64,000 nucleotides of DNA from Pontibacillus salipaludis (GCF_014642405.1 NZ_BMIN01000005.1:146727-210726), one strand, 5' to 3'. Shown: positions 25,126-33,682, counted from the stretch's first letter. Notes: generated by a model from the sequence alone, not told the origin. Made by a program: numbers and translations.

Positions 25126-26829
25126 ATGGAACAATCAACGCAATGGTGGAAGAACTCGGTCGTTTATCAAATCTATCCGAGAAGCTTTAATGACAGCAAC
25201 GGTGATGGTATTGGAGATTTAGAAGGCATTATTGAAAAGCTTGATTATCTTGTTGAGCTTGGGATTGATGTCATCTGGCTCTCACCGATCTATAAGTCCC
25301 CTAATGATGATAACGGCTATGATATTAGTGATTATCAGGACATTATGACAGAGTTCGGTGATCTTGAGACGTGGGATCGCTTAATTACAACGATGCACGA
25401 GAAAGGGCTTAAGCTTGTGATGGACCTTGTCGTCAATCACACGTCTGATGAACATCCTTGGTTCCAAGAGGCGAAGAAGTCAAAAGACAATCCGTATCGT
25501 GACTTTTATATTTGGCGCCCACCTAATGAAGAGGGGAAAGAGCCGAACAACTGGCTTTCCTTCTTCAGCGGTTCGGCGTGGGAGTATCATGAGCCAACGG
25601 GTGAGTACTATCTTCATTTATTTACGAAAAAGCAGCCAGACTTAAACTGGGAGAATCCTGATGTGCGTCAGAAAGTGTACGAAATGATGCGCTGGTGGCT
25701 AGATCGCGGTGTCGATGGATTCCGCATGGACGTTATTAACTTAATTTCAAAAGTCGAAGGGCTACCGGATGCGCCAGTCACGAAGCCTGAAGATGAATTC
25801 CAGTGGGGCAGCGATTACTTCGCAAATGGCCCTCGCTTCATGGAATTTATGCAGGAGATGAAAGAGGAAGTACTTGATCATTACGATATCCTGACTGTTG
25901 GAGAGACTGGATTTGTAACGCCTGAGGAAGGGAAGCAGTTTACGAATGAAGATTCAGGCGTACTATCGATGCTATTCCAGTTCCAGCACATGGATGTTGA
26001 TGCCCAGCCTGGTGGCCAGATGGGCAAGTGGGAAGAGAAAGATTGGAAGCTCACCGAGTTAAAAGAAATTATGTCGAAATGGCAAGTGGAGCTCTTTAAT
26101 AAGGGTTGGAACTCTCTATACCTTGAGAACCACGACCAGCCTCGATCGGTTTCTCGCTTTGGTGATGATGGGGAGTATCACGCTGAGAGTGCGAAGATGC
26201 TTGCAACGTGGCTTCATATGATGCAAGGCACGCCATATGTCTATCAGGGCCAAGAAATCGGAATGACAAACGTGCACTTCCCATCGATTGATGATTATGA
26301 AGACGTCGAGATCCGTAACCTGTGGCAGGATATGGTTGTTGAGAAAGGGCATGACCCGGACAAAATTCTTAAAGCGATTCATGAAAAAGGCCGTGACAAT
26401 GCGCGTACACCGATGCAGTGGGATTCGTCTGAAAACGCCGGCTTCACATCTGGTACCCCTTGGCTAAAAGTAAATCCGAATTACGACCAGATTAATGTTG
26501 AGAAAGAACGCGAGAATTCTGATTCGATCTTTCATTACTATAAGAAGCTAATCGCTCTTCGGAAAGAACATGAGGTCATCGTAAATGGCGATCACAGCCT
26601 CATTTGGCAGGAAGATGAGGAAGTGTATGCGTATAAGCGTGAACATGAAGGAGAAACGCTTGTCGTAGTAACGAACTGGACAGGGGAAACAATTGAACGT
26701 CCATGGCCAGAAGACGTAAGCTTCGATGGAGCTTCCGTTATGATTCACAACTATAGCGGTGCACCTGATGCATCTAAAGAAGGCATCACCCTTCGCCCAT
26801 ACGAAGCCGTCGTTTACCACCAAAAATAA
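25126..26829 (+). CDS. malL: GH13 oligo-1,6-glucosidase/alpha-glucosidase
   Basis: 567 residues, cytoplasmic (no signal). GH13 motifs: MDLVVNHTSDEH (about 99-110), DGFRMDVIN with nucleophile Asp202, VGETGF with acid/base Glu260 and ENHDQPRS with Asp337. Val203 directly after the nucleophile is the residue linked to alpha-1,6 specificity in oligo-1,6-glucosidases and isomaltase; maltases have Thr there. It would split imported isomaltose-type sugars or sucrose. Last gene of the LacI/ABC operon with RBS AGAGGGGG. A terminator follows. Confidence 0.93.
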   Translation: MEQSTQWWKNSVVYQIYPRSFNDSNGDGIGDLEGIIEKLDYLVELGIDVIWLSPIYKSPNDDNGYDISDYQDIMTEFGDLETWDRLITTMHEKGLKLVMDLVVNHTSDEHPWFQEAKKSKDNPYRDFYIWRPPNEEGKEPNNWLSFFSGSAWEYHEPTGEYYLHLFTKKQPDLNWENPDVRQKVYEMMRWWLDRGVDGFRMDVINLISKVEGLPDAPVTKPEDEFQWGSDYFANGPRFMEFMQEMKEEVLDHYDILTVGETGFVTPEEGKQFTNEDSGVLSMLFQFQHMDVDAQPGGQMGKWEEKDWKLTELKEIMSKWQVELFNKGWNSLYLENHDQPRSVSRFGDDGEYHAESAKMLATWLHMMQGTPYVYQGQEIGMTNVHFPSIDDYEDVEIRNLWQDMVVEKGHDPDKILKAIHEKGRDNARTPMQWDSSENAGFTSGTPWLKVNPNYDQINVEKERENSDSIFHYYKKLIALRKEHEVIVNGDHSLIWQEDEEVYAYKREHEGETLVVVTNWTGETIERPWPEDVSFDGASVMIHNYSGAPDASKEGITLRPYEAVVYHQK

Positions 26830-26835
26830 AGACTC

Positions 26836-26872
26836 AAAAAGCAAGTAGCTGCTACCAGTTGCTTGCTTTTTT
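26836..26872 (+). terminator. Terminator of the alpha-glucoside operon
   Basis: AAAAAGCAAG / CTTGCTTTTTT hairpin just after the glucosidase stop. Confidence 0.85.
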
Positions 26873-26883
26873 GCTTTAGAGTA

Positions 26884-26955
26884 GTAAAGGGTGCCAGGCA
26901 CCTAGTAGTACTTTAGAGCAAGAAAGGGTGTCTGGCACGCATCTTCGCTTTAGAG
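26884..26955. repeat. Two copies of the interspersed GTGCCAGGCAC repeat
   Basis: AAAGGGTGCCAGGCACCTAG at about 26886 and AAAGGGTGTCTGGCACGC at about 26923, each followed by CTTTAG. Same family as 7183-7282 and 27903-27975; these copies flank the SDR gene together with the downstream pair. Confidence 0.78.
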
Positions 26956-27045
26956 TGCTAAAGGTTGGGTAATGTTGCCAGGTTTATAGTAGTAGGTCTT
27001 TTGGGAAAGTGTAATGGTGTGATACTACTTAAGGAGGTTTTTGAG

Positions 27046-27798
27046 ATGAGTAAAGTTGCAGTAATTACAGGTGCAGGTAGTGGGTTAGGTCGCTCTACAG
27101 CTCTTCGTCTAGCAGAAGATGATGTGAATATCTCTGTTGTAGATATAGATGAAGAAGGCGGTAATGAAACGGTCAAGCAGTTAAAAGAAGCTGGTGTTGA
27201 CGCGATCTTTATTAAAGCTGATGTCTCAAAATTTGATGAAGTAAAGAATTATGTAGATGAGACTGTCAATCACTTTGGTACCATTGATTATTTCTTTAAT
27301 AACGCCGGTATATCAGGAAGCGGCGGCTATTTCTTAGATACAGAAGTAAGCGAAATCGAAAAGATTGTAGACATTAACTTAATGGGCGCATTATATGGCG
27401 TTCGCTATGTGGCTGAAGTAATGGTCAACAATGGCGGAGGAGCGATTGTCAATACATCTTCAAGTGCAGGTGTAATTGGTCAGGATTCCGTTGTGACCTA
27501 TTCTGCTACAAAACACGCCATGATTGGCTTAACGAAAAGCTTAGTTGCTGAGTACGCAAAAGATGGCCTTCGTGTGAATGCCATTGCACCAGGTCCAACT
27601 GAGACCCCGATGGTGAAAGAATTCTTTGAGAATAACCCGAACATGAAAGAAAGTGCTGAAAATGGTATTCCTCAAAAACGACTAGGCACACCAGAAGAAG
27701 TAGCTGAATCCGTAGCCTTCTTATTAACATCTAAAGCGCAGTATATTAACGGAGATGTTATTCGAATTGATGGCGGCTTCACAAGTACGAAATCTTAA
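27046..27798 (+). CDS. Short-chain dehydrogenase/reductase (SDR)
   Basis: 250 residues, classical SDR: NAD(P) motif TGAGSGLGRS (about 8-17), Asp after beta-2 (VVDIDEEG, favouring NAD), NNAG near 85, catalytic Ser in NTSSSAG, and YSATK near 152. Closest in style to 3-oxoacyl-ACP reductase-like or glucose dehydrogenase-like SDRs; substrate unknown. ATG at 27046 has AAGGAGG upstream. Monocistronic, bounded by repeat copies on both sides and a terminator. Confidence 0.9.
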   Translation: MSKVAVITGAGSGLGRSTALRLAEDDVNISVVDIDEEGGNETVKQLKEAGVDAIFIKADVSKFDEVKNYVDETVNHFGTIDYFFNNAGISGSGGYFLDTEVSEIEKIVDINLMGALYGVRYVAEVMVNNGGGAIVNTSSSAGVIGQDSVVTYSATKHAMIGLTKSLVAEYAKDGLRVNAIAPGPTETPMVKEFFENNPNMKESAENGIPQKRLGTPEEVAESVAFLLTSKAQYINGDVIRIDGGFTSTKS

Positions 27799-27837
27799 AT
27801 ACATTCACCTAGATAAAGACTAGGTGCATACGAACCC

Positions 27838-27874
27838 AAACGTGAGCGCAAAGTAAAAGCGCTCACGTTTTTTT
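27838..27874 (+). terminator. Terminator of the SDR gene
   Basis: AAACGTGAGCGC / GCGCTCACGTTT with a 9-base loop and T-run; a second small stem CACCTAG/CTAGGTG precedes it. Confidence 0.9.
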
Positions 27875-27902
27875 AATCACAATACTTTATCAATGCACAG
27901 TG

Positions 27903-27975
27903 TGAAAGGGTGCCAGACACGCGTTATTGCTTTAGATAACTAAAGGGTGTCAGGCACGCGTTAGTGCTTTAGGGT
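27903..27975. repeat. Two more copies of the interspersed GTGCCAGACAC/CTTTAG repeat
   Basis: AAAGGGTGCCAGACACGCGT at about 27905 and AAAGGGTGTCAGGCACGCGT at about 27942, each followed about 10 bases later by TGCTTTAG. Confidence 0.8.
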
Positions 27976-28084
27976 GGAAAAGTGTGATTTGAATAAAAGG
28001 GTTGCTTTTTGGGGGGAGCAGGAGTTAAATAAAGTATAATATAGAGAATATTTTTTGATGTTTTGTTGGAAGGGAAGGGTGAGG

Positions 28085-29410
28085 ATGAAACGGAGAGACA
28101 AGCAAATGGAGTGGAATCCGCCCCAGATTTTAATTACCACGTTTCTGAGCCTGATTGTATTAGGTACTTTAATTCTTATGTTGCCGATTTCGACAACAAA
28201 TGGAATATCTATTATCGATGCACTGTTCACATCTACATCTGCAATGACGGTTACGGGGCTAGTTGTAGTCGATACGGGGACGGCTTTTACTTACTTCGGT
28301 GAAATTGTCATTATGGCACTCATTCAGCTCGGCGGATTAGGGATTATGACGTTTGCCGTTTTAATCTATCTCGCATTAGGCAGGAAGATTGGCATTCGCG
28401 AGCGTTTATTAATTAAACAAGCACTTAATCAAAATACAATTGGTGGCGTCATCGCTTTGGCTAAGCGATTGTTAATTTTCAGTTTGATCATGGAAGCGAT
28501 CGCTGTTGTGTTCCTTTCACTTGTTTGGGTTCCAGAACTCGGTTGGGGTCAAGGACTCTATGCAAGTGTGTTTCATGCGATATCTGCGTTTAATAATGCC
28601 GGTTTCTCGATTTGGTCCGATAGTTTATCCGGATATGTAGGTGATCCTGTCGTAAACATCGTCATCACCATTTTATTTATCATAGGTGGAATCGGATTTA
28701 CCGTTGTGTTTGATATGTGGCAAAGCAAAGAATTCCGGCAGCTTTCTTTACATTCGAAGCTCATGATTGTAGGTACCCTTGCGATTAATATTTTTAGCTT
28801 TCTCATGATCTTTGTCCTTGAATACAACAATCCAAATACGCTTGCCTCCATGACGACGCCAGATCAGATTCAATCTGCTTACTTCCAGGCCGTAACGCCT
28901 AGGACGGCAGGGTTTAATACGTTAGACATTGGTTCAATGGAACACGCCTCTCTTTTTTACATGATTATTCTCATGTTTATTGGTGGAGGAAGTGCGTCAA
29001 CAGCTGGTGGCATTAAGTTAACGACTGCACTTTTAATTGTGCTAGCCACGTTTACGTTTTATAAACAGAGAGAGGAAGTCGTGACGTTTAAGCGGAGCCT
29101 TCCTTATTCACTAGTACTAAGAGCCTTGTCTCTTGCTATGGGAAGTGTGTTCGTTGTCCTTGTGGCTATTTTTGTCTTAAATTTAACCGAAGATGCACCT
29201 TTTCTAGATATCGTATTTGAAGGAGTTTCTGCCTTTGGTACAGTGGGACTGTCGATGGGATTAACCGGAAGTTTGACCATCATAGGCAAAGTAACGATTA
29301 TCTTAACGATGCTCGTTGGAAAATTAGGGCCCCTAACCTTCGCGTTCGCTTTTGCCAAGCATCGGATTGACCGAGTCAAATATCCGAAAGAAGACGTACT
29401 AACGGGGTAA
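28085..29410 (+). CDS. ktrB: KtrB/KtrD-type potassium uptake channel subunit
   Basis: 441 residues with the four membrane-pore-membrane repeats of Trk/Ktr/HKT proteins. Selectivity-filter segments visible are TSAMTVTGL, HAISAFNNAGF, TPRTAGFNTLD and SAFGTVGLSMG. Ktr channels take up K+ with a cytosolic KtrA/KtrC RCK subunit; no such gene is adjacent, so this may be the KtrD-type orphan. ATG at 28085 follows GGGAAGGGTGAGG. I see no ydaO-type c-di-AMP riboswitch upstream. Confidence 0.92.
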   Translation: MKRRDKQMEWNPPQILITTFLSLIVLGTLILMLPISTTNGISIIDALFTSTSAMTVTGLVVVDTGTAFTYFGEIVIMALIQLGGLGIMTFAVLIYLALGRKIGIRERLLIKQALNQNTIGGVIALAKRLLIFSLIMEAIAVVFLSLVWVPELGWGQGLYASVFHAISAFNNAGFSIWSDSLSGYVGDPVVNIVITILFIIGGIGFTVVFDMWQSKEFRQLSLHSKLMIVGTLAINIFSFLMIFVLEYNNPNTLASMTTPDQIQSAYFQAVTPRTAGFNTLDIGSMEHASLFYMIILMFIGGGSASTAGGIKLTTALLIVLATFTFYKQREEVVTFKRSLPYSLVLRALSLAMGSVFVVLVAIFVLNLTEDAPFLDIVFEGVSAFGTVGLSMGLTGSLTIIGKVTIILTMLVGKLGPLTFAFAFAKHRIDRVKYPKEDVLTG

Positions 29411-29510
29411 GGAAAACATAGTCCTTGACCAACGATACGCATATTGGTACCATTACATTTATTCAAAAGAATAGTGGCCGTGAAGGTTATGGGTAACACT
29501 ATAACTGGAG

Positions 29511-29646
29511 CCAATCCTGGAGAGATCGCGTAAAGCGGCGCCGAAGGGTTCATGATCTCAGGCAACCGGACAGGAACGAACTTACATACAGAATACGTGT
29601 ATGGGTACGTTTGTCTGAGGTCGGCGAGAGCTGATCTCTTTTTTTG
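29511..29646 (+). ncRNA. Glycine riboswitch (single gcvT-type aptamer) with terminator
   Basis: The aptamer core shows the conserved gcvT blocks in order: GGAGAGA at 29519, GCGCCGAAGGG at 29538, ATCTCAGGCAA at 29555 and GGACAGGAACG at 29568. A hairpin of ghost-aptamer type (ACATAC/GTATGG) follows. The terminator GAGGTC..GATCTC with seven T is at 29618-29646. Its 5' arm TTGTCTGAGGTC can also pair with the aptamer strand GATCTCAGGCAA, so ligand binding and terminator formation are linked. It lies 32 bases before the ACT-domain gene. Confidence 0.9.
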
Positions 29647-29678
29647 TTCACAGAAAATATAGGCAGAGGTGGATCATC

Positions 29679-29954
29679 ATGGAAAAACGTAAAGCAGTAG
29701 TAAGCGTCATCGGAAAAGACCAAGTCGGAATCATCGCGAACGTGACAAACGTACTCGCAGAATATAAATTGAACGTGCTCGATATCAGCCAAACGATTGT
29801 GGAAGAATACTTCACAATGATTATGATTATCGACGTGAAAGAAGCACATGATCTTGATGCAATCAGAAAAGTACTACAAGAAACTGGCGAGAACTTAGGC
29901 GTGCAAATTAGTCTGCAGCTAGAAGAAGTCTTCCAGTCTATGCACCGCATTTAA
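29679..29954 (+). CDS. ACT-domain protein, UPF0237 family
   Basis: 91 residues, a single ACT domain: AVVSVIGKDQVGIIANVTNVLAEYKLN. The KDxxGIIA turn is the usual amino-acid binding site. GcvR-like ACT proteins regulate glycine metabolism in other bacteria; this one lies directly behind a glycine riboswitch and 12 bases before a UPF0210 gene, a pairing conserved in many Firmicutes. It is probably a glycine-sensing partner of that protein, which is inference. RBS GAGGTGG. Confidence 0.9.
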   Translation: MEKRKAVVSVIGKDQVGIIANVTNVLAEYKLNVLDISQTIVEEYFTMIMIIDVKEAHDLDAIRKVLQETGENLGVQISLQLEEVFQSMHRI

Positions 29955-29966
29955 GGAGGGCTCCCC

Positions 29967-31328
29967 ATGAATATTGCATTTAACGAAATAACAGAAACCA
30001 TCCGCATGGTTCAAATGGAGAACCTCGATATCCGTACGGTTACAATTGGAATCAGCCTTCGTGACTGTGCCGATTCAGATATTGAGAAGTTAAAAGAAAA
30101 TGTCTACAACAAAATTACGACATACGCGAAAGACTTAACAACTGTTGCTGAGCAAGTTGAAAAAGAGTACGGTGTACCGATTATCAATAAACGTATATCA
30201 ATCACTCCCGTATCTGAAATCCTTGGTAATGCGACTGTGGCTGAAGCCGTTGAAGTCGCGAAATCATTAGATCAGGCAGCAAAAGACCTGGGTGTAGATT
30301 TCATCGGAGGTTATTCCGCTCTTACTCATAAAGGTGTAACAAAAGGAGACCAGACTCTAATTGATTCTCTACCTGAAGCCCTAAGCGTAACCGAACGCGT
30401 CTGTGGATCCGTGTCTGTAGCGACAACTCGTACAGGTATCAATATGGATGTTGTGAAACAAATGGGTCACGTGATCAGTGATGCAGCAGAACGCACAAAG
30501 GATCAAAACGGAATTGCTTGTGCGAAGCTTGTTGTATTCAGTAACCCAGTAGAGGACAACCCGTTCATGGCCGGTGCTTTCCACGGAACAGGGGAAGGCG
30601 AAGCGGTCCTAAACGTTGGCGTTAGTGGCCCTGGTGTTGTATTGAGCGCACTGAAGCGTTACCCAGAAGCGGATCTTGGTGAAGTATCTGAAGTCATTAA
30701 AAATACAGTCTTCAAAATTACCCGCGCCGGAGAACTTGTTGGACGCCAGGTAGCCGAACGAATCGGCGTTCCATTCGGCATTCTAGACCTGTCCCTTGCG
30801 CCAACGAACGCGCTAAACGACAGTGTTGCTCGCATATTAGAAGAGATCGGACTTGAACGCGTTGGTACACACGGTACAATCGCGGCGCTCGCTCTTATGA
30901 ATGACGCTGTGAAAAAAGGCGGCGCCATGGCTAGCTCGTATGTAGGCGGATTAAGCGGTGCATTTATTCCGGTTAGTGAAGACGAAGGTATGATCGAAGG
31001 GGTAATGGAAGGATCCCTTTCCCTGTCAAAACTTGAAGCGATGACATGCGTTTGTTCCGTAGGTCTTGATATGATCGCCCTAACCGGTGACGCATCACCA
31101 GCTACCTTATCAGGCATCATCGCCGACGAAGCCGCAATCGGCATGATTAATAAGAAAACAACAGCCGTACGCGTCATCCCGGTTCCAGGAAAAGAAGAAG
31201 GCGAAATGATCGAATTCGGCGGACTACTTGGCCGCGCTCCTGTTATGGGCGTCAATCCATACAGCAGCGAAGGCTTCGTGAACCGCGGCGGCCGCATTCC
31301 AGCTCCGTTGCAGGCTTTGATTAACTAA
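29967..31328 (+). CDS. UPF0210 (DUF711) family protein
   Basis: 453 residues, full length for the family, with glycine-rich conserved blocks: [33 protein letters not shown]-like [47 protein letters not shown] and [20 protein letters not shown]. The fold is related to pyruvate formate-lyase-like barrels but the activity is unknown. Second gene of the glycine-riboswitch operon with the ACT protein; RBS AAGGAGGG. Glycine control suggests a role in glycine or serine metabolism. Confidence 0.92.
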   Translation: MNIAFNEITETIRMVQMENLDIRTVTIGISLRDCADSDIEKLKENVYNKITTYAKDLTTVAEQVEKEYGVPIINKRISITPVSEILGNATVAEAVEVAKSLDQAAKDLGVDFIGGYSALTHKGVTKGDQTLIDSLPEALSVTERVCGSVSVATTRTGINMDVVKQMGHVISDAAERTKDQNGIACAKLVVFSNPVEDNPFMAGAFHGTGEGEAVLNVGVSGPGVVLSALKRYPEADLGEVSEVIKNTVFKITRAGELVGRQVAERIGVPFGILDLSLAPTNALNDSVARILEEIGLERVGTHGTIAALALMNDAVKKGGAMASSYVGGLSGAFIPVSEDEGMIEGVMEGSLSLSKLEAMTCVCSVGLDMIALTGDASPATLSGIIADEAAIGMINKKTTAVRVIPVPGKEEGEMIEFGGLLGRAPVMGVNPYSSEGFVNRGGRIPAPLQALIN

Positions 31329-31343
31329 ATTTTTCAAGAGGTG

Positions 31344-31376
31344 AACTGCCCAAACTTGGTTTGGGCAGTTTTTTTA
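31344..31376 (+). terminator. Terminator of the ACT/UPF0210 operon
   Basis: AACTGCCCAAA / TTTGGGCAGTT, 5-base loop, then T-run. Confidence 0.93.
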
Positions 31377-31384
31377 TTTGGGGT

Positions 31385-31705
31385 GAGTTAGTCAAATATG
31401 GGCGGAAGGGCTCAAGCTGGGTGAACCGGTTCAAGTCCGGGTGAAAGTGGCTCAAGCTCCGCGGAACCGGCTCAAGATCAGAGGAAGTGACCCAAGCTAA
31501 GCGAAAACTGACTCAAGAAGCCAAAAAAGCGGCTCGAGTCTGAATGCAAAAGGCTCAAGAGGAAGAAAAGTGGCTCGAGTTGATGGAGAGTTGGCTCAAG
31601 TTCGTCCTGATTCGGCTCAAGTAGTTGAGAAGTGGCTCAAGCTGGGTGGACCGGTTCAAGTCCGCCCGAAAGCGACTCAAGCTTTCTGGCCTCGCTCAAC
31701 CTCCC
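31385..31705. repeat. Period-20/21 intergenic array, family C (core GAANNGGCTCAAG)
   Basis: TCAAG (or TCGAG, CCAAG) recurs at 31412, 31431, 31452, 31472, 31492, 31513, 31534, 31555, 31575, 31596, 31617, 31637, 31656 and 31677, with looser ends at 31392 and 31696. Spacing is 19-21 bases (mean 20.3). GAA usually precedes GGCTCAAG by two or three bases; the 7-8 bases between are variable. It lies between the UPF0210 terminator and the minus-strand hpaF terminator. Not coding, since spacing shifts frame. Confidence 0.88.
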
Positions 31706-31737
31706 CGGGCCAGAGAGCCGATCCCCCTAAAAAACCA

Positions 31738-31768
31738 CAAAAAAACAGGCTGAACGCTCAGCCTGTAT
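31738..31768 (-). terminator. Terminator of the hpaGF operon, overlapping the hpaF stop codon
   Basis: On the minus strand ACAGGCTGAGCGTTCAGCCTGTTTTTTT: 9-bp stem plus seven T. The hpaF codons for Thr-Gly-stop form the 5' arm. Confidence 0.9.
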
Positions 31769-32135
31769 ATCGATTATGAATATTATTTTTCTTCTGAGTC
31801 GGGAAGTTAAATTCAGTCACCTCAAGAGATAGAGCCAGGTAATGATCTTTGAAGCAGTCGCTAAAGAACGATTCAGCTACTGCAAACAAAGCTTCACTCG
31901 TCTCTTTCAAAATTTCCTCACTTCGACCTGCTCCTACTTTTAATTCAATATGAACGAAAGAATCATCTTCTGTTCCGTCAGCCACGACGTAGTCTGTTCG
32001 TTTCACAGCTCGAGAGCGGATCCCGCCTGTTGGGAAGTGGGGGGATTCCACTAACACCATGTTCATTTGCTTCAACAAAGAACGAAAGTCAAAATCAACT
32101 AAGTTATCGGTGTACTCCACAATAATATGAGGCAA
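31758..32135 (-). CDS. hpaF: 5-carboxymethyl-2-hydroxymuconate delta-isomerase
   Basis: 125 residues of the CHMI/tautomerase-like family. It starts (M)PHIIVEYTDNL, so Pro1 after Met removal would be the catalytic base, as in HpaF. Other landmarks: FPTGGIRSRA and FVHIELKVGAGRSEE. It isomerises carboxymethyl-hydroxymuconate to the oxo-hexene tricarboxylate in homoprotocatechuate breakdown. The start is TTG at 32135, with AAAGGAGG 9 bases upstream; an ATG nearer the RBS is out of frame. Last gene of the minus-strand hpaG1-hpaG2-hpaF operon. Confidence 0.9.
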   Translation of the reverse strand: MPHIIVEYTDNLVDFDFRSLLKQMNMVLVESPHFPTGGIRSRAVKRTDYVVADGTEDDSFVHIELKVGAGRSEEILKETSEALFAVAESFFSDCFKDHYLALSLEVTEFNFPTQKKNNIHNRYTG

Positions 32136-32150
32136 TGGGTCATTCCTCCT

Positions 32151-32909
32151 TTAGGATATTGGAGCGGGCTGTTCTTCGATAATCGTATTCGCTAAACGGC
32201 CGATGCCTTCTATTTCTGTAACGACTTCATCGCCGACGTTTACTTTTGTAGGGCCTTTTGGTGTGCCGGTTAGGATCACATCGCCTTCGTTAAGCGTCAT
32301 GAAGCTACTTAAATATTCAATTAGATACGGAACAGAGAAAATCATATCCTTCGTGCTTCCTTCTTGCTCAAGTGTGCCGTTTACATACGTACGGAGAGCA
32401 AGATTCATAGGATCAGAGACATCATCTTTATCCATGATCCAAGGTCCGATTGGCGTACAGTTGTCCCGGTTTTTGACGCGGAAGTTCGGGCGGTAGTAAT
32501 TTTCTAGGTAATCCCGGAAAGCGTAGTCGTTGGCGATCGTGTAGCCGGCTACATAATCGTAGGCCTCATCTTTTGTGATATTTTTTCCCTGACGTCCTAT
32601 GACAACGGCCAGCTCACATTCATAGTGCATATGCGTCACATCAGTGGGGCGTGGCGTCTCGCCATGATGGCCGATGAGCGTATTTGGTCCTTTTAAAAAG
32701 ACCAGTGGTTCCTTAGGTGCGTTGAAAGCGAGTTCTGATGCGTGGTCAGCGAAGTTCAGGCCAAGGGCAAAAATGGTGCCAGTTTCAAGAGGGGGGAGCC
32801 AGGTGACTTTTGATTCGTGCACGGTTTGGCCAGACTCTAACAAGAGTTGATCACCCTCAACAATCGCCTCGTATACATTCCCTTTGTAACTTACACGTGC
32901 TTTCTTCAT
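32151..32909 (-). CDS. hpaG2: HpaG C-terminal-type subunit (FAH family isomerase/decarboxylase)
   Basis: 252 residues of the fumarylacetoacetate hydrolase fold. Typical HpaG C-half sequence: FADHASELAFNAPKEPLVFLK, MHYECELAVVIG with two metal-binding Glu, YVAGYTIANDYAFRDYLENY and GDVILTGTPKG. In enterobacteria HpaG/HpcE is one protein with two such domains; here they are separate genes. It acts after HpaF, in decarboxylation and double-bond isomerisation. ATG at 32909 overlaps the hpaG1 stop (ATGA), with RBS GGAGGG. Confidence 0.9.
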   Translation of the reverse strand: MKKARVSYKGNVYEAIVEGDQLLLESGQTVHESKVTWLPPLETGTIFALGLNFADHASELAFNAPKEPLVFLKGPNTLIGHHGETPRPTDVTHMHYECELAVVIGRQGKNITKDEAYDYVAGYTIANDYAFRDYLENYYRPNFRVKNRDNCTPIGPWIMDKDDVSDPMNLALRTYVNGTLEQEGSTKDMIFSVPYLIEYLSSFMTLNEGDVILTGTPKGPTKVNVGDEVVTEIEGIGRLANTIIEEQPAPIS

Positions 32910-33682
32910 CGGTTGCCCTCCTTCACATATGAACGTTCTGAGACAAAATGGTTGGTAAGTGCGCCGATCTCATCGATTTGGATGCGGACTTCATCTCCTG
33001 ACTGGACGCGTGGTGCACCTGGTGGCAGGCCAACGAGCAGCGTATCGCCTTTATGGAGCGTCATAAATGAGCTCACATCCGCTATAAGTTTTCCAACAGG
33101 TCGAACTAATTCGGACGTGGAGTGTTCCTGACGCAGTGCGCCGTTGATATAAATACGGATACCGAGGTCATCTGGATTCACCACTTCATCTGCATTCACA
33201 ATCCAGGGACCTGCTGCGCAGAAACCGTCTTGAGCCTTCTCTTTAATGGCAGGTCTGTGGATGCTGTCGTGGGGGAGAGAGATATCGTTCACGATTGTGT
33301 ATCCGCTTACAAAATCGAGAGCGTTTTTTTCATGCACTTTACTAGCTGTGCGACCAAATACGATCGCAAGTGCAGCGCCAACTTCCACTTCCGTTTCACC
33401 TTCTGGAATCCTAATCGCTGTTTCTGGGCCTGTAAATGTATTACGTGGCTTCATATATAAAACGGGTGCTTCTGGTGGCTTTTGGTACGGGGCTTCGTGC
33501 AGAGATCTACCAAATTGATCTAAATTCCCTTTGTAGTTCATGGCTGTTCCGTAGACGTTGCCGGATAAAGGGAAATCTAGTCGCAACGACCCGTCGCCAT
33601 CAGAGAGTGTACCTTTAGCTGGATCAATCGTCATTTCTTTTGCTTGTGGAACACCACTTAATTGGACTTTTGCTTTCTTCAT
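32906..33682 (-). CDS. hpaG1: HpaG N-terminal-type subunit (FAH family isomerase/decarboxylase)
   Basis: 258 residues, FAH fold: GTAMNYKGNLDQFG, PVLYMKPRNTFTG, VEVGAALAIVFGRTA, GYTIVNDISLPHDS and GDTLLVGLPPGAPRV. Matches the N-half of two-domain HpaG. The start at 33682 is chosen because AAGGAGGAAAT lies 5-8 bases upstream; a frame from 33700 is possible. First gene of the minus-strand catabolic operon, overlapping hpaG2 by 4 bases. Upstream and in the same direction is the LysR gene. Confidence 0.88.
   Translation of the reverse strand: MKKAKVQLSGVPQAKEMTIDPAKGTLSDGDGSLRLDFPLSGNVYGTAMNYKGNLDQFGRSLHEAPYQKPPEAPVLYMKPRNTFTGPETAIRIPEGETEVEVGAALAIVFGRTASKVHEKNALDFVSGYTIVNDISLPHDSIHRPAIKEKAQDGFCAAGPWIVNADEVVNPDDLGIRIYINGALRQEHSTSELVRPVGKLIADVSSFMTLHKGDTLLVGLPPGAPRVQSGDEVRIQIDEIGALTNHFVSERSYVKEGNR

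Noticed and set aside
27800-28084. c-di-AMP (ydaO/yuaA) riboswitch in front of ktrB
   Set aside because: The gap holds only a terminator, two short repeats and a promoter-sized AT-rich stretch; no aptamer blocks are seen.
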